A stretch of 64,000 nt of DNA from Marivita geojedonensis (GTDB lineage: Bacteria > Pseudomonadota > Alphaproteobacteria > Rhodobacterales > Rhodobacteraceae), in NCBI RefSeq assembly GCF_002115805.1, contig NZ_JFKC01000004.1, positions 152,577 through 216,576 on the forward strand, given 5' to 3'. The translations under genes were made by a program, and so were the position numbers. Positions within the stretch are counted from its first letter, which is position 1. The number at the start of each line of letters is the position of its first letter. Below are positions 7,944 through 16,732 of this stretch, in pieces. The notes below the pieces were generated by a model that was given only the letters and a program-made list of their open reading frames with translations, was not told the origin of the DNA and did not search any database.

Positions 7944-8747
7944 TCACGCAAGAGGCTGCGTGATCACCATGCCGTCATAGGCCGGTGTGATGTGGTCGGG
8001 GGTTTCGGCCTCGACCGTGGCATAATCGAGGTCGATATGCATGTTGGTCAGCACACCCTGACGCGGTTTGGCCCGTTCCATCCATTCCAGCGATTGCGCC
8101 AGATGCGCATGGGTCGGGTGCGGGTCGCGGCGCAGGGCGTCGAGGATCCACACGTTGAGGTCTTGCAGGTTGTCGGTCCACACGTCTTCGGGGATCTTGG
8201 CGACATCCGGCAGGTAGGCCAGATCGCCAATGCGGAACCCCAGCGCGTCGATGCTGCCGTGGTTCACTTTGAACGGGGTCAGTTTCAGTTGGCCGCCTGC
8301 GCCCGTGACATACACGGGACCATCGATGGTGTTCATGTCGAGGATCGGCGGGTAGGGGCTGTCGGAGGGTTGCACGAAGGCATAGCCGAAGCGCGAGAAC
8401 AGGTCGTTCTGCGTGTCGCCATCAGCCCAGACCTGTAGGCGTTTGCGCATGTTGAAAACGATCATGCGCAGGTCATCCAGCCCGTGAACGTGGTCGGCAT
8501 GGCTGTGGGTGTAGACCACCGCGTCCAGCTCTCCGACCCCGGCGCTGAGCAGTTGCGCGCGCATGTCGGGGCTGGTGTCGATCAGCACCCGGGTGGTGCC
8601 GTCCTCGGTGATGCGCTCGACCAGCAGCGAACAGCGTCTGCGAATGTTCTTGGGATTGTCCGGGTCGCACGCGCCCCACAGGCCGCCAAGTCGCGGGACA
8701 CCACCCGACGATCCGCAGCCAAGAATGGTGAAACGCAATTCGCCCAT
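7944..8747 (-). CDS. MBL-fold metallo-hydrolase (PhnP/RNase Z-like)
   Basis: This 267-residue protein has the metallo-beta-lactamase zinc motif THSHADHVHGLDDLR (residues about 80-94), preceded by a RRRCSLLVE strand and GCGSSGGVPRLG at the N-terminus. These features are shared with PhnP-type phosphodiesterases and the RNase Z branch. In many alphaproteobacteria this gene follows tatD, as here where the tatD stop and its ATG share a base (TAATG). It is often annotated PhnP, but its housekeeping neighbourhood rather than a C-P lyase operon makes that assignment uncertain; phosphodiester or cyclic phosphate hydrolysis is the safe statement. Confidence 0.88.
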   Translation of the reverse strand: MGELRFTILGCGSSGGVPRLGGLWGACDPDNPKNIRRRCSLLVERITEDGTTRVLIDTSPDMRAQLLSAGVGELDAVVYTHSHADHVHGLDDLRMIVFNMRKRLQVWADGDTQNDLFSRFGYAFVQPSDSPYPPILDMNTIDGPVYVTGAGGQLKLTPFKVNHGSIDALGFRIGDLAYLPDVAKIPEDVWTDNLQDLNVWILDALRRDPHPTHAHLAQSLEWMERAKPRQGVLTNMHIDLDYATVEAETPDHITPAYDGMVITQPLA

Positions 8748-9550
8748 TATGCAGCGGCCTCGTATTGCGCGGCCTTCCAGAACAGGCGGTCGAAATTGGC
8801 CTCGGTCCGGGCGGCGAAGTCGGCATAGTCCATGCCGTAGATCTCTGCACCGACGCGGGCGGTATGTGCGGTGTAGGCCGGTTCGTTACGCTTGCCGCGA
8901 TGGGGCGGGGGCGCAAGGTAAGGGCTGTCGGTTTCCACGAGTATCCGGTCCACCGGCGCGCTTGCGAAGATATCGCGCAATTCCTGGCTTTTGGGGAAGG
9001 CGGCGATGCCGGACATGGAGAGGTAGAAGCCAAGGTCCAGCGCCGCGCGGGCCAGCTCTGCGGACGACGAAAAGCAATGCATCACACAGGTATAGGGCTT
9101 GGCCTTGAAGCCTTCCGTGAGGATGCGGGCCATGTCGTCATCAGCGGCGCGGGCATGGATGATCAGCGGCAGACCTGTTTGCTGCGCTGCCTCGATATGG
9201 ACGCGGAGCGAGGTTTTCTGAATCCCGGCGCTTTCGGCGGTGTAGTGGTAGTCGAGCCCGGTTTCACCGATGCCCACGAATTTCGGATGCTGCGCGAGTT
9301 TGATTAGTTCATCGACCGTCGCCAGCGGCTCATCGGCGGCGCTCATCGGGTGGGTGCCGGCGGCGTAGAACACCGGGTCAAATGCTTCGGCAATCGCGCG
9401 CACTTGCGGTTCAAGGCGCAGGCGGGTGCAGATCGTGACCATGCGGCGCACGCCAGCCTCGAGCGCCCGGGCGATCACCTCGGGGCGTTCGTCGTTGAAA
9501 TCCGGGAAGTCCAGATGGCAATGGCTGTCGGTGATCTGCGGTGTCAACAT
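8747..9550 (-). CDS. tatD: TatD family metal-dependent hydrolase
   Basis: A 267-residue TIM-barrel hydrolase with the metal-binding motifs DSHCHLDFPDF (residues about 8-18), GIGETGLDYHY, PLIIHARAADDD, VMHCFSSS and VETDSPYLAP in the expected order. TatD enzymes are 3'-5' DNA/RNA exonucleases or D-amino-acyl-tRNA deacylase-like enzymes with a role in DNA repair. The start at 9550 (MLTPQITDSHCH) gives family-normal length; the frame extends 86 codons upstream into holB without family similarity. It lies between holB and the MBL hydrolase in one minus-strand transcript. Confidence 0.93.
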   Translation of the reverse strand: MLTPQITDSHCHLDFPDFNDERPEVIARALEAGVRRMVTICTRLRLEPQVRAIAEAFDPVFYAAGTHPMSAADEPLATVDELIKLAQHPKFVGIGETGLDYHYTAESAGIQKTSLRVHIEAAQQTGLPLIIHARAADDDMARILTEGFKAKPYTCVMHCFSSSAELARAALDLGFYLSMSGIAAFPKSQELRDIFASAPVDRILVETDSPYLAPPPHRGKRNEPAYTAHTARVGAEIYGMDYADFAARTEANFDRLFWKAAQYEAAA

Positions 9551-9593
9551 GAGGCTGGTATCAGGGATGCGGGCAGGGGCGTCAAGACGTGGC

Positions 9594-10721
9594 TTACGAC
9601 CTGGGGCAGCCCTCCTGAAGGGCAAGGAAGCTGGAGAGCAGAAGCGATCCCGCCTCGACATTGACCGCGCGCCCGTGGCGCAGGCGTTCGCCCTGATCCT
9701 GTGCCAGTTGCGCCCATTGCCGTGCGGCTGTGGGCGAGGGGCAGAGGCGTTGGAAGGTCTGTGCCTCTTGTGCGGCTGCTTCTGGGTCGGGCGGGTGGCC
9801 GGTGGCACCGGTGCGCGCCAGGCGGGTCAGGGCGCGGTCGAAGAGGCCCAGAAGCAGATCGAGCCGCTCTTCCTTGCCGCGTCCCGCGGCACTTTCGGCC
9901 AGCGCAATGGCATGCGGGCGGCTGAGGTCAGGCAGGGTGGAGAGCAGTTTGACGAGGTCCGCATAGAGCTTGAGCCCGTCCAGCTGCATCAGGCGCACCG
10001 CTTCGCCGACGGACCCGCCGGAAAGCGCGGCCAGAGCGGCGGGGTCAGACACGGTCTGGTCGATCTCGGTTGCGGCAAGTGCCTGCGCCATATCAGCGGC
10101 GTTGAGCGGGGCCAGCCGCAACTCGCGGCAGCGGGACCGGATTGTCGGCAAGAGGCGCGAGGGCTGGTGGCTGACCAAGAGCAGCGTTGTGCGGTCTGGC
10201 GGTTCTTCCAGCAGTTTGAGGATCGCGTTTGCGGCGCTGACGTTCATGTCGTCGGCCGCATCAACGATCACCACGCGACGCCCGCCATCAGCGGCGGACA
10301 GCGCGAAGAAGCCCTTGAGCTTGCGCACCTCGTCCACGGTGATCTGCGCCTTCAGCCGTTTGGCCTTTTCGTCATAGGGACGGCGTAATGCGAACAGTCC
10401 CGGTTCCGACCCGGCCTTCATGCGTCGGGACACCGGGTGATCTTCGGCGGTGTGCAGGTCGGTTGGCGGCGGCGGCGCGCCGAAAAGCCCGTCGTCCTGA
10501 GCCGGAGGCGTGGCCAGCAGAAACCGTGCGATCTGCCAGGCAAGGGTCGCCTTGCCCACGCCGCGAGGCCCGGTGATCAGCCAGCCGTGGTGCAGACGGT
10601 CTGATGCAAAGGCTTGCAGGAAATCCGCCTGTGCCGCGTCCTGACCGTACAGTTTAACGGTCTCGCGCGGATGGGGCGCACCGTCGATGCGGTCTGGTTC
10701 TGGCTGTGTCGCGTCGCTCAT
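9594..10721 (-). CDS. holB: DNA polymerase III subunit delta'
   Basis: Delta' is part of the clamp loader that opens the beta clamp for replication. The 375-residue protein has an AAA+ fold with LYGQDAAQADFLQAFAS, a Walker A-like GPRGVGKATLAWQIA (residues about 51-65), VVIVDAADDMNVSAANAILKLLEEPP (sensor region) and the SRC motif in TIRSRCRELRL. Delta' normally lacks ATPase activity in enterics, though the P-loop here looks intact, as is common in alphaproteobacteria. Its start overlaps the tmk stop by four bases (ATGA), and tatD follows 43 bases on. Confidence 0.95.
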   Translation of the reverse strand: MSDATQPEPDRIDGAPHPRETVKLYGQDAAQADFLQAFASDRLHHGWLITGPRGVGKATLAWQIARFLLATPPAQDDGLFGAPPPPTDLHTAEDHPVSRRMKAGSEPGLFALRRPYDEKAKRLKAQITVDEVRKLKGFFALSAADGGRRVVIVDAADDMNVSAANAILKLLEEPPDRTTLLLVSHQPSRLLPTIRSRCRELRLAPLNAADMAQALAATEIDQTVSDPAALAALSGGSVGEAVRLMQLDGLKLYADLVKLLSTLPDLSRPHAIALAESAAGRGKEERLDLLLGLFDRALTRLARTGATGHPPDPEAAAQEAQTFQRLCPSPTAARQWAQLAQDQGERLRHGRAVNVEAGSLLLSSFLALQEGCPRS

Positions 10722-11344
10722 GTCAGATGCGGGCTTACCGCAGCCCAGACATCCTCTGCAACGGTGTCGGTATCGCGCGCACCGTCAATCACGCGGAAGC
10801 GGTCGGCGTATTCTTTCGCCAGTGCCAGAAACCCGGCGCGCATGGCTTCCTGTAGCGACGCACCGAAATCCTCGAACCGTTCTTCAACCGTATTGCGCGC
10901 CTTGGCGCGGCTGAGGCCGATTTCGGGGTCCATGTCGATGAGCAACGTGAGATCCGGTTCGACCCCGATCATCAGATCGTGCAGCGCGTCGACCTTGGCG
11001 CGCAGATTGCCGCGCGACAGGCCCTGATACATGCGGGTGCTGTCGGCAAAGCGGTCGCAGATCACCACCTTTCCGGCCTCAAGCGCGGGCCGGATCGTGC
11101 GTTCCAGATGGTCGCGGCGGGCGGCGGTGAAAAGCAGGATCTCGGTCTCGGCTGACCAGCGGTCAGGATCACCCTGCAATACCAGCGCGCGGATTTCCTC
11201 GGCTCCCGGACTGCCGCCAGGCTCGCGGGTCAGAACCACATCCTGACCGGTAGCGCGCAACCTGTCTGCCAACATGCGGGCCTGGGTGGATTTGCCCGAC
11301 CCGTCGATCCCCTCGAAGCTGACGAACAGCCCGGATCGGCTCAC
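10718..11344 (-). CDS. tmk: Thymidylate kinase
   Basis: Thymidylate kinase converts dTMP to dTDP. The 208-residue protein shows the P-loop FEGIDGSGKSTQ (residues about 9-20), the LTREPGG motif that binds dTMP, the DRFADSTRMYQG motif and a LID region around RAKARNT. All key residues for the family are visible. It overlaps both neighbours by four bases, with the D,D-carboxypeptidase upstream and holB downstream, so expression is translationally coupled in a cell wall/replication operon. Confidence 0.97.
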   Translation of the reverse strand: MSRSGLFVSFEGIDGSGKSTQARMLADRLRATGQDVVLTREPGGSPGAEEIRALVLQGDPDRWSAETEILLFTAARRDHLERTIRPALEAGKVVICDRFADSTRMYQGLSRGNLRAKVDALHDLMIGVEPDLTLLIDMDPEIGLSRAKARNTVEERFEDFGASLQEAMRAGFLALAKEYADRFRVIDGARDTDTVAEDVWAAVSPHLT

Positions 11345-12513
11345 ATCGTTTCCTCAGCCGGACCCTGAAGACGGCCCAGCAAGACCTGGGACACGCTCAT
11401 CATCCGTGCCACGAAACCGCTGGCCGGGACTGCGTTCGCAGCAAACAGCGGGATGCGATGTTCGGGCAGTCCCTCGGGGCTGATGATCAATTCGGCCAGC
11501 TGCCGCCCTGCCGTAATCGGTGCTTCGATCGGGCCGGTATAGACAACTTCTGCCTTTACGCCGTTACCGGGAGTGTTCGGCAGGAGCAGCGTCACATCCT
11601 CCTTTGCCACGAGCCCGACGGTTTCGCTTGCGCCCATCCAGACATCCGCCTCTGCGATCACGGCGCCCGCGCGCGTGACGGTCTTTTCCGCAAACTGGCG
11701 GAAGGCCCAGTTGACGATGGATTCAGATTCCTGCGCGCGCGCCTGAGACGTGTCCAGACCGGTGATCGTGAAAATCACCCGGCGGTCGCCCTGCTTGGCC
11801 GAGCCGACAAGGCCGTATCCGGCCTCCTGCGTGTGTCCCGTCTTGAGACCGTCCGCACCGATTCCCAGCGCCAGGAGCGGGTTACGGTTGAACCGATTGG
11901 AGGCTTCGGCCTCGTCGAAGAGGAACTCTTTCTCCGAGAACATCGGGTAGAATTCGGGGAAATCCTCGATGATGCGCTGGGCCAGCAGCGTCAGATCGCG
12001 CATCGACATGCGGTGCCCGTCGGCGGGCCAGCCGCTGGAATTCTTGAAGGTAGAGTTGGTCATGCCGATCTGCTGCGCCCGCTGCGTCATCAGGTGGGCA
12101 AAGCCGGGCTCTGTGCCATCCGGCGACAGCGCTTCGGCGATCACGACACAGGCATCGTTGCCGGACAGGACGATGATGCCCCTGATCAGGTCCTCCACCT
12201 TGACCCGTTCGCCCTGCCGCAGGAACAGGGTCGATCCGCCGAATGAGTTCGCATGGGCAGAAACGGGCAGTTCCTCGTCCAGCCGCAGGCGGCCATCCCG
12301 AACCGCTTCAAACGCTATGTAGAGCGTCATCAGCTTGGACATCGAAGCCGGCGGCAAGGGTGTATCGGCGTTCTTGGCCAGCAAGACGGTTCCGGTCTTC
12401 TCGTCCAGCACAAAGGCGGCTGTAGCGCGTGTGTCGAACGCCGATGCGGACGCGCTGGTCAGCAGCAGCGCAGCAAGGCTGGCGGAAAGGATGGCACGGT
12501 ATTTGCGGATCAT
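11341..12513 (-). CDS. D-alanyl-D-alanine carboxypeptidase (PBP5/6-like)
   Basis: This periplasmic penicillin-binding protein trims the terminal D-Ala from peptidoglycan pentapeptides. It has 390 residues, a signal peptide (MIRKYRAILSASLAALLLTSASASAF, cleaved near ASA), and the three catalytic motifs: SxxK in PASMSKLMT, SxN as SGND, and KTG as LKTGHTQEAGYG. A C-terminal PBP5-like domain and a short amphipathic tail (ARMMSVSQVLLGRL) suggest membrane association. The start at 12513 has AGGAG eight bases upstream; the much longer open frame upstream overlaps the SPOR gene and is spurious. The stop overlaps the tmk start. Confidence 0.95.
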   Translation of the reverse strand: MIRKYRAILSASLAALLLTSASASAFDTRATAAFVLDEKTGTVLLAKNADTPLPPASMSKLMTLYIAFEAVRDGRLRLDEELPVSAHANSFGGSTLFLRQGERVKVEDLIRGIIVLSGNDACVVIAEALSPDGTEPGFAHLMTQRAQQIGMTNSTFKNSSGWPADGHRMSMRDLTLLAQRIIEDFPEFYPMFSEKEFLFDEAEASNRFNRNPLLALGIGADGLKTGHTQEAGYGLVGSAKQGDRRVIFTITGLDTSQARAQESESIVNWAFRQFAEKTVTRAGAVIAEADVWMGASETVGLVAKEDVTLLLPNTPGNGVKAEVVYTGPIEAPITAGRQLAELIISPEGLPEHRIPLFAANAVPASGFVARMMSVSQVLLGRLQGPAEETM

Positions 12514-12547
12514 GGCAGCTCTCCTGTCATACCTGCGGTGTGTCGGA

Positions 12548-13435
12548 TCAGTTCGTGACGGCGTAGGCGTCGGTAAACCCGCTATCCTTGATTTTGGCAA
12601 GCAATGCGCTGCGCTCTGCGCGGGTCTGTGCCGGACCGACCAGTACGCGCCAGAAGGTCTTGCCGCTGGACGACTGTTCAAGAACGGTCGGCACCATGCC
12701 TGCCTGACGCATCGCGGTTGCCGTGTTGTTGGCGTTCTGCTCAATGCTGAAAATGCCGATCTGGATGAACGGCTTGTCCAGCGAGGATGCGGTCGGTTTC
12801 GGTGCGGCGGCCGGGGTGGGGGCCGGTGTGGCATCGAGCGCCGCGGCGGCGCTTTCGGCAATCGGGTCCAGCGTCGTTTCGGCAACTGCGGCAGGTGCAT
12901 CCAGTGTTCCGTCACCCGTCGGCGCATCCTGCACCGGCGCAGCCGTTGCATCGTCGGGAACCTCCTCGCGCCGCAGGGCCACCACATTGAGCTGGGTCGG
13001 CGCACCCGCCAAAACACCCAGCGCCGCTGCCGCGTCCGACGAGATCTGGAGCCGCGGTCCCGGGGTTTCGCGTTCCTTGCGGAACAGCGCGCCGATGACG
13101 AAATTGCCGTTTGTCTCGTTGCGGATGATCACCCGTTCCGGCTCCGACACATCGGGATGCGCGGCCCAGACGCCACCCAGCGACGGACGTCCGTCCCAAA
13201 GACCGTTCTCGGTCACCTGGAACACTTCCGGCGCCTCCACATCCCGTTCTACCAGACGGGTCGCCCGTGTCCCTGCCGCCGGCGCACCATCCTCGGATGT
13301 CGATGCGCCGCCACCCTGCAGGAAGGCAGGAAGCGAGGCGCCCTCGCACCCGGCCAATGCAAGCAGCGCTACGCCGGAAACAAGCGCGGGCCGCAGGCTG
13401 CGCCACAGCGAAGAGTTGGTGATCCTGATGTCCAT
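12548..13435 (-). CDS. SPOR-domain lipoprotein
   Basis: A 295-residue envelope protein with a lipoprotein signal ending in the lipobox LAGC (Cys about residue 30) and a C-terminal SPOR domain (residues about 215-295, FIQIGIFSIEQNANNTATAMR ... WRVLVGPAQTRAER). SPOR domains bind peptidoglycan lacking stem peptides. Between them is a region (VIIRNETNGNFVIGALF ... ISSDAAAALGVLAG) reminiscent of the RlpA double-psi barrel, then an Ala/Pro/Thr-rich linker. The pairing with a D,D-carboxypeptidase 34 bases downstream fits a cell-wall remodelling unit. The ATG at 13435 places the signal correctly. Confidence 0.85.
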   Translation of the reverse strand: MDIRITNSSLWRSLRPALVSGVALLALAGCEGASLPAFLQGGGASTSEDGAPAAGTRATRLVERDVEAPEVFQVTENGLWDGRPSLGGVWAAHPDVSEPERVIIRNETNGNFVIGALFRKERETPGPRLQISSDAAAALGVLAGAPTQLNVVALRREEVPDDATAAPVQDAPTGDGTLDAPAAVAETTLDPIAESAAAALDATPAPTPAAAPKPTASSLDKPFIQIGIFSIEQNANNTATAMRQAGMVPTVLEQSSSGKTFWRVLVGPAQTRAERSALLAKIKDSGFTDAYAVTN

Positions 13436-13620
13436 TGCCTGCTCGCCTTCTGCTATGCCGATGCACACGCCATTTTGGGCCGTTTCGCCCCGCGCGGCTT
13501 TGTTTTGCGGAAAGCTTACAGTCTTCGGTGCGCCAAGAAAAGTCTGACGGTGGCACTGCGCAGATTTTCCCCACCGCCCGCTTTCAGAATCGCGATCGGG
13601 TCGCTATGTCACCTGCTACC

Positions 13621-13710
13621 GGAGGTTTGGCAGAGTGGTCGAATGCGGCGGTCTTGAAAACCGTTGGGCGTGAGAGCGTCCCCAGGGTTCGAATCCCTGA
13701 GCCTCCGCCA
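13621..13710 (+). tRNA. tRNA-Ser (anticodon UGA)
   Basis: 90 nucleotides fold as a class II tRNA. The acceptor stem pairs GGAGGTT with AGCCTCC, followed by G73 and an encoded CCA. The anticodon loop is CTTGAAA with TGA at 13655-13657. It has a long variable arm and the T-loop TTCGAAT. Confidence 0.96.
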
Positions 13711-13832
13711 CTGATCTGAGACCTGTCCATCGTCTCGGGAGCATCTGCTTCAGCGATAACAACCGCAACGCGTGCCGCGCCTGCGGATCATATCCGTGAA
13801 GTCCAACGCCTGAGCGCTTGGCTGCTTCGGCG

Positions 13833-14975
13833 TCACGCCACGCGATTGCCCCGGCTCCAGACGCCGCGCAGGAGCGGGGTGGTGCCGGCGCGCCCGACGC
13901 GCAGGATGTCTCCGCGCAGTCCTGCCTTGAGCTGGCCGCGGTCCGACAGCCGGGCGGCCTTTGCCGGATTGTGCGTTACACATGCGATTGCAGAGGGCAG
14001 GTCGTCCCAGATTTCCGCAAGACGAAACGCCGACAGAAGCAGGGCGGATGGCACGTAATCCGACGAAAGAATGTTGAGCATCTGCGCTTCGGCCAGTTCG
14101 GACGCAGCGACATTGCCCGAATGCGATTGCCCCCGGATGAGGTTCGGGGCGCCCATCATGACGGCGATGCCATTGTCGCGGCAGGCTGCAGCGGCCTCGC
14201 GGGTCGTCGGGAATTCGGCAAAGCCGACGCCGTTTGCGGCGGATGTCGCGACCTGTTCTGCGGTTGTGTCATCGTGGCTCGCCAGAACGGCACCATAGCG
14301 GTGCGCCTCGGCAACGGCACCTGCCTCGTGTTTCTCGCCGAAGCGGATCTGCATCTGCTTTCGATTGGCAACGTGCTCTGCGAATTCGGCATCGTTCATT
14401 CCGCGTTTCTTGGCCACGTAGGTCTTGAGCGCGGTCAGATCCCGGAACTGGCGCTGCCCGGGCGTGTGATCCATCAGACTGACAATCCCGACGCGGTCTG
14501 CGGGTCCGAAGGCGGCCATTTCCTCCAGCAGGGTTTCCGAACAGATTTCGGCGCGCAGATGAAGGAAATGGCTGATCTTGAAATAGCCTGCGTCCCGCGC
14601 CTCAAGCAGTTCGTTTGCCAAATCCCGCGCATAGGGGCGATACCCGGAATTCGCGTTGAGAATTGAACCCACCCGCAAAGCGTCGAACACCGTCGTAATG
14701 CCGGTCGCGGCCAGTTCGGCGTCATGTGCCAGAAGAGCCGGTACGTGAGGCCAATCAACCTTCGGCCGGGGTTCGATGTGACGCTCGTGGTTGTCGGTGT
14801 GCAATTCGACCAGACCGGGGATCACGTAGTCGCCCTGGCAGTTGACCGCGCCTGAAGGAACGCGGTCGCCTTCCTCGATGGCTTCGATCATGCCATCAAC
14901 AATGATGATTTGCCCCTGGACGATGGAGTTGGGCAGAACAAGACGGGCATTGGCCAGGTGCAGAACCTCTGACAT
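13833..14975 (-). CDS. phnM: Alpha-D-ribose 1-methylphosphonate 5-triphosphate diphosphatase
   Basis: PhnM removes pyrophosphate from ribose 1-alkylphosphonate 5-triphosphate in the C-P lyase pathway of phosphonate breakdown. The 380-residue amidohydrolase-superfamily protein has the metal site ELHTDNHERHIEPRP (residues about 57-71), AFDALRVGS-like (here VFDALRVGS), the SLMDHTPGQRQF motif and SHDDTT near residue 250. I prefer the start at 14975 (MSEVLHLANARLVLP); a longer frame to 15035 would overlap the divergent DUF1045 gene. The remaining phn genes are not in this window, so this pair either completes a dispersed pathway or is a remnant. Confidence 0.92.
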   Translation of the reverse strand: MSEVLHLANARLVLPNSIVQGQIIIVDGMIEAIEEGDRVPSGAVNCQGDYVIPGLVELHTDNHERHIEPRPKVDWPHVPALLAHDAELAATGITTVFDALRVGSILNANSGYRPYARDLANELLEARDAGYFKISHFLHLRAEICSETLLEEMAAFGPADRVGIVSLMDHTPGQRQFRDLTALKTYVAKKRGMNDAEFAEHVANRKQMQIRFGEKHEAGAVAEAHRYGAVLASHDDTTAEQVATSAANGVGFAEFPTTREAAAACRDNGIAVMMGAPNLIRGQSHSGNVAASELAEAQMLNILSSDYVPSALLLSAFRLAEIWDDLPSAIACVTHNPAKAARLSDRGQLKAGLRGDILRVGRAGTTPLLRGVWSRGNRVA

Positions 14976-15024
14976 GGAGGCGTCATGAGCATCTGGCACT
15001 CGGGTCGGAACGAAAGGAGAGTCC

Positions 15025-15696
15025 ATGTCATTCACTCGCTTCGCGGTCTACTATCTTCCGCCCGAGGGCGCTTTGGCCGGGTTCGGTGCGTCGTGGCTGG
15101 GATGGGATTGCGTTGCGGCGCGCACCGCTGTTTTCCTCATGGTGCCCGGTCTTGATGAAGTGACATCGACACCGCGGAAATATGGTTTTCACGGTACTCT
15201 GAAACCACCCTTTCGGCTGGCCGAGGGAACGGACCTGTCCGGCCTGCAGGAGGCGGTGGCCCGGATGGCGGCGGCGTGTGCGTCGGCACAGTGCGACGGG
15301 CTGGCCCTGACTGCGCTGGGCCGGTTTCTTGCCCTGACGCCAAGGGGCGACACGTCCGGTCCCGGCCGCATCGCGGCAACCTGCGTCGAGGCGCTGGACG
15401 CCTTTCGCGCGCCGCCTTCGCAAGCCGAACTCGAGCGGCGGCGCAGGGCGCGACTGTCGGAACGGCAGCAGATGCTTCTGCACCGCTGGGGGTATCCCTA
15501 TGTCATGGAGGAATTCCGGTTTCACATGACCCTGACCGGACGCCTGCCGGTGGACGAGATCGATCACTGGATGGAGATCGCCACGGCGCATCTGCCGCCA
15601 CTGCCGGCACCTTTCGTCATGGACGAGGTTGCCCTTGTCGGAGAGCGTGAGGATGGGCAGTTCGAACTCATTCAACGCTACGCCCTCACAGGTTGA
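15025..15696 (+). CDS. DUF1045 phosphonate-metabolism 2H phosphoesterase-like protein
   Basis: The 223-residue product belongs to DUF1045, a family recurrent in phosphonate operons. Two HxT motifs, FHGTLKPPF (His56) and FHMTLTGRL (His167), mark it as a member of the 2H phosphoesterase superfamily, which opens cyclic phosphates. In C-P lyase pathways the 1,2-cyclic ribose phosphate product must be opened, usually by PhnP; a DUF1045 protein next to phnM is a candidate for that step (inference). AGGAG lies eight bases before the ATG. It is transcribed divergently from phnM with about 50 bases between starts. Confidence 0.85.
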   Translation: MSFTRFAVYYLPPEGALAGFGASWLGWDCVAARTAVFLMVPGLDEVTSTPRKYGFHGTLKPPFRLAEGTDLSGLQEAVARMAAACASAQCDGLALTALGRFLALTPRGDTSGPGRIAATCVEALDAFRAPPSQAELERRRRARLSERQQMLLHRWGYPYVMEEFRFHMTLTGRLPVDEIDHWMEIATAHLPPLPAPFVMDEVALVGEREDGQFELIQRYALTG

Positions 15697-15846
15697 AACG
15701 CATCATGCGCCTGCGCAACGGCGCCTTCCCGCGCGCCGACCGGCGTGATGGTTACGGCATTCTGCCCGTTTGGCAACGCTTTGTCGGCCTGCGCCAACGA
15801 AACCGGTCAGGGTAGAGACAGGGGGTGGTCAGAGGCACCATCCGCC

Positions 15847-16608
15847 TCAATCGTCCACGAACCGGCGCATCAACTGGGCTTCCTGTTCCTGCATGAAGGC
15901 TTCAGCAACCTGCATATGGGATGCCATGACCTCGCGGGCGCGGGCAGCATCTCCCCGCCTGAGTGCCTCGACAAGCTGAAGCTGGTGTTCGCGACCTTTG
16001 CGCCAGAGGTCGACGTTCGGCGGATCATAAAGGCCCCGGAACACCGTCAGATCGGTCAGGATCCGGGCCATGAACCCAATCACGAATCCCAGCAACCGGT
16101 TGTCCGAGAAATCCGCCAGCCGAGCATGGAATTCTAGGGATGAGATATGCTGCTGCTTCTCTTCTTCGGCGCTTCGGGCGGGTTCGGGATGGCGCTCGGC
16201 CAGAGCCTGCAATTCGTCGATCTGTTCGGCACTCAGGTGACCGGCGAGGCTGGCAACGAGCTCGGGCTCGAGCGCCTTGCGCATCTCATAGATGTCGGCG
16301 ACGGAAAGGTTCTGAAAATAGAAGTAGTTTGCCAGAAGCGACCGGGCCCGCTCTGCGGACACCTCGCCAACGATGCTGCCACCGCCCGGGCCGGTCTTGG
16401 TCACGATGAGGCCCTGAGCCTCCAGAATTCGGAGTGCTTCGCGCACGGTGCCTTTGGAAACGCCGAATTCTGCGATCATCTCGCTTTCATTCGGGAGCTT
16501 GTCGCCCTGTTTCAGATCGCGCTCGACAACCCATTGCTTGATTTCGTCCGCCACCCGCACTGGGCGGGACCGTCGGGGTTTGGGTGCCTGCGCCGCACTG
16601 CCATCCAT
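15847..16608 (-). CDS. FadR-type GntR transcriptional regulator
   Basis: The 253-residue regulator has a winged helix at residues about 18-82 (GDKLPNESEMIAEFGVSKGTVREALRILEAQGLI) and an FCD C-terminal domain (YEMRKALEPELVASLAGH, with a later FHARLADFSDN). FadR-type proteins repress catabolic genes until a carboxylate or amine ligand binds. Four near-identical palindromes TTATCATGATAA lie upstream of this gene and in the divergent promoter of the DUF1028 and ABC transporter genes, making it the probable local repressor. It and DUF1028 are on the same strand, but two of the palindromes separate them, so it probably has its own promoter. Confidence 0.9.
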   Translation of the reverse strand: MDGSAAQAPKPRRSRPVRVADEIKQWVVERDLKQGDKLPNESEMIAEFGVSKGTVREALRILEAQGLIVTKTGPGGGSIVGEVSAERARSLLANYFYFQNLSVADIYEMRKALEPELVASLAGHLSAEQIDELQALAERHPEPARSAEEEKQQHISSLEFHARLADFSDNRLLGFVIGFMARILTDLTVFRGLYDPPNVDLWRKGREHQLQLVEALRRGDAARAREVMASHMQVAEAFMQEQEAQLMRRFVDD

Positions 16609-16623
16609 CGGGAACCTCAGATT

Positions 16624-16686
16624 TTATTATGATAAAAATATAGAGAGCCTGATCCGCCATGTGTAGCGGAATATTTATCATGATAA
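16624..16686. promoter_or_regulatory. Two GntR operator palindromes upstream of the regulator gene
   Basis: TTATTATGATAA at 16624-16635 (one mismatch to the palindrome) and the perfect TTATCATGATAA at 16675-16686. The first is 16 bases before the regulator start, suggesting autoregulation. Confidence 0.65.
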
Positions 16687-16732
16687 TTTTGCGGTGTCCT
16701 GCCTTTGGTCCCGGCAGCTCGCGGAGGCAGGG

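Noticed and set aside
7944..8747. Assignment of the MBL hydrolase as PhnP
   Set aside because: Similarity is at fold and motif level and the gene sits in a tatD-holB cluster, so a phosphonate role is not supported.
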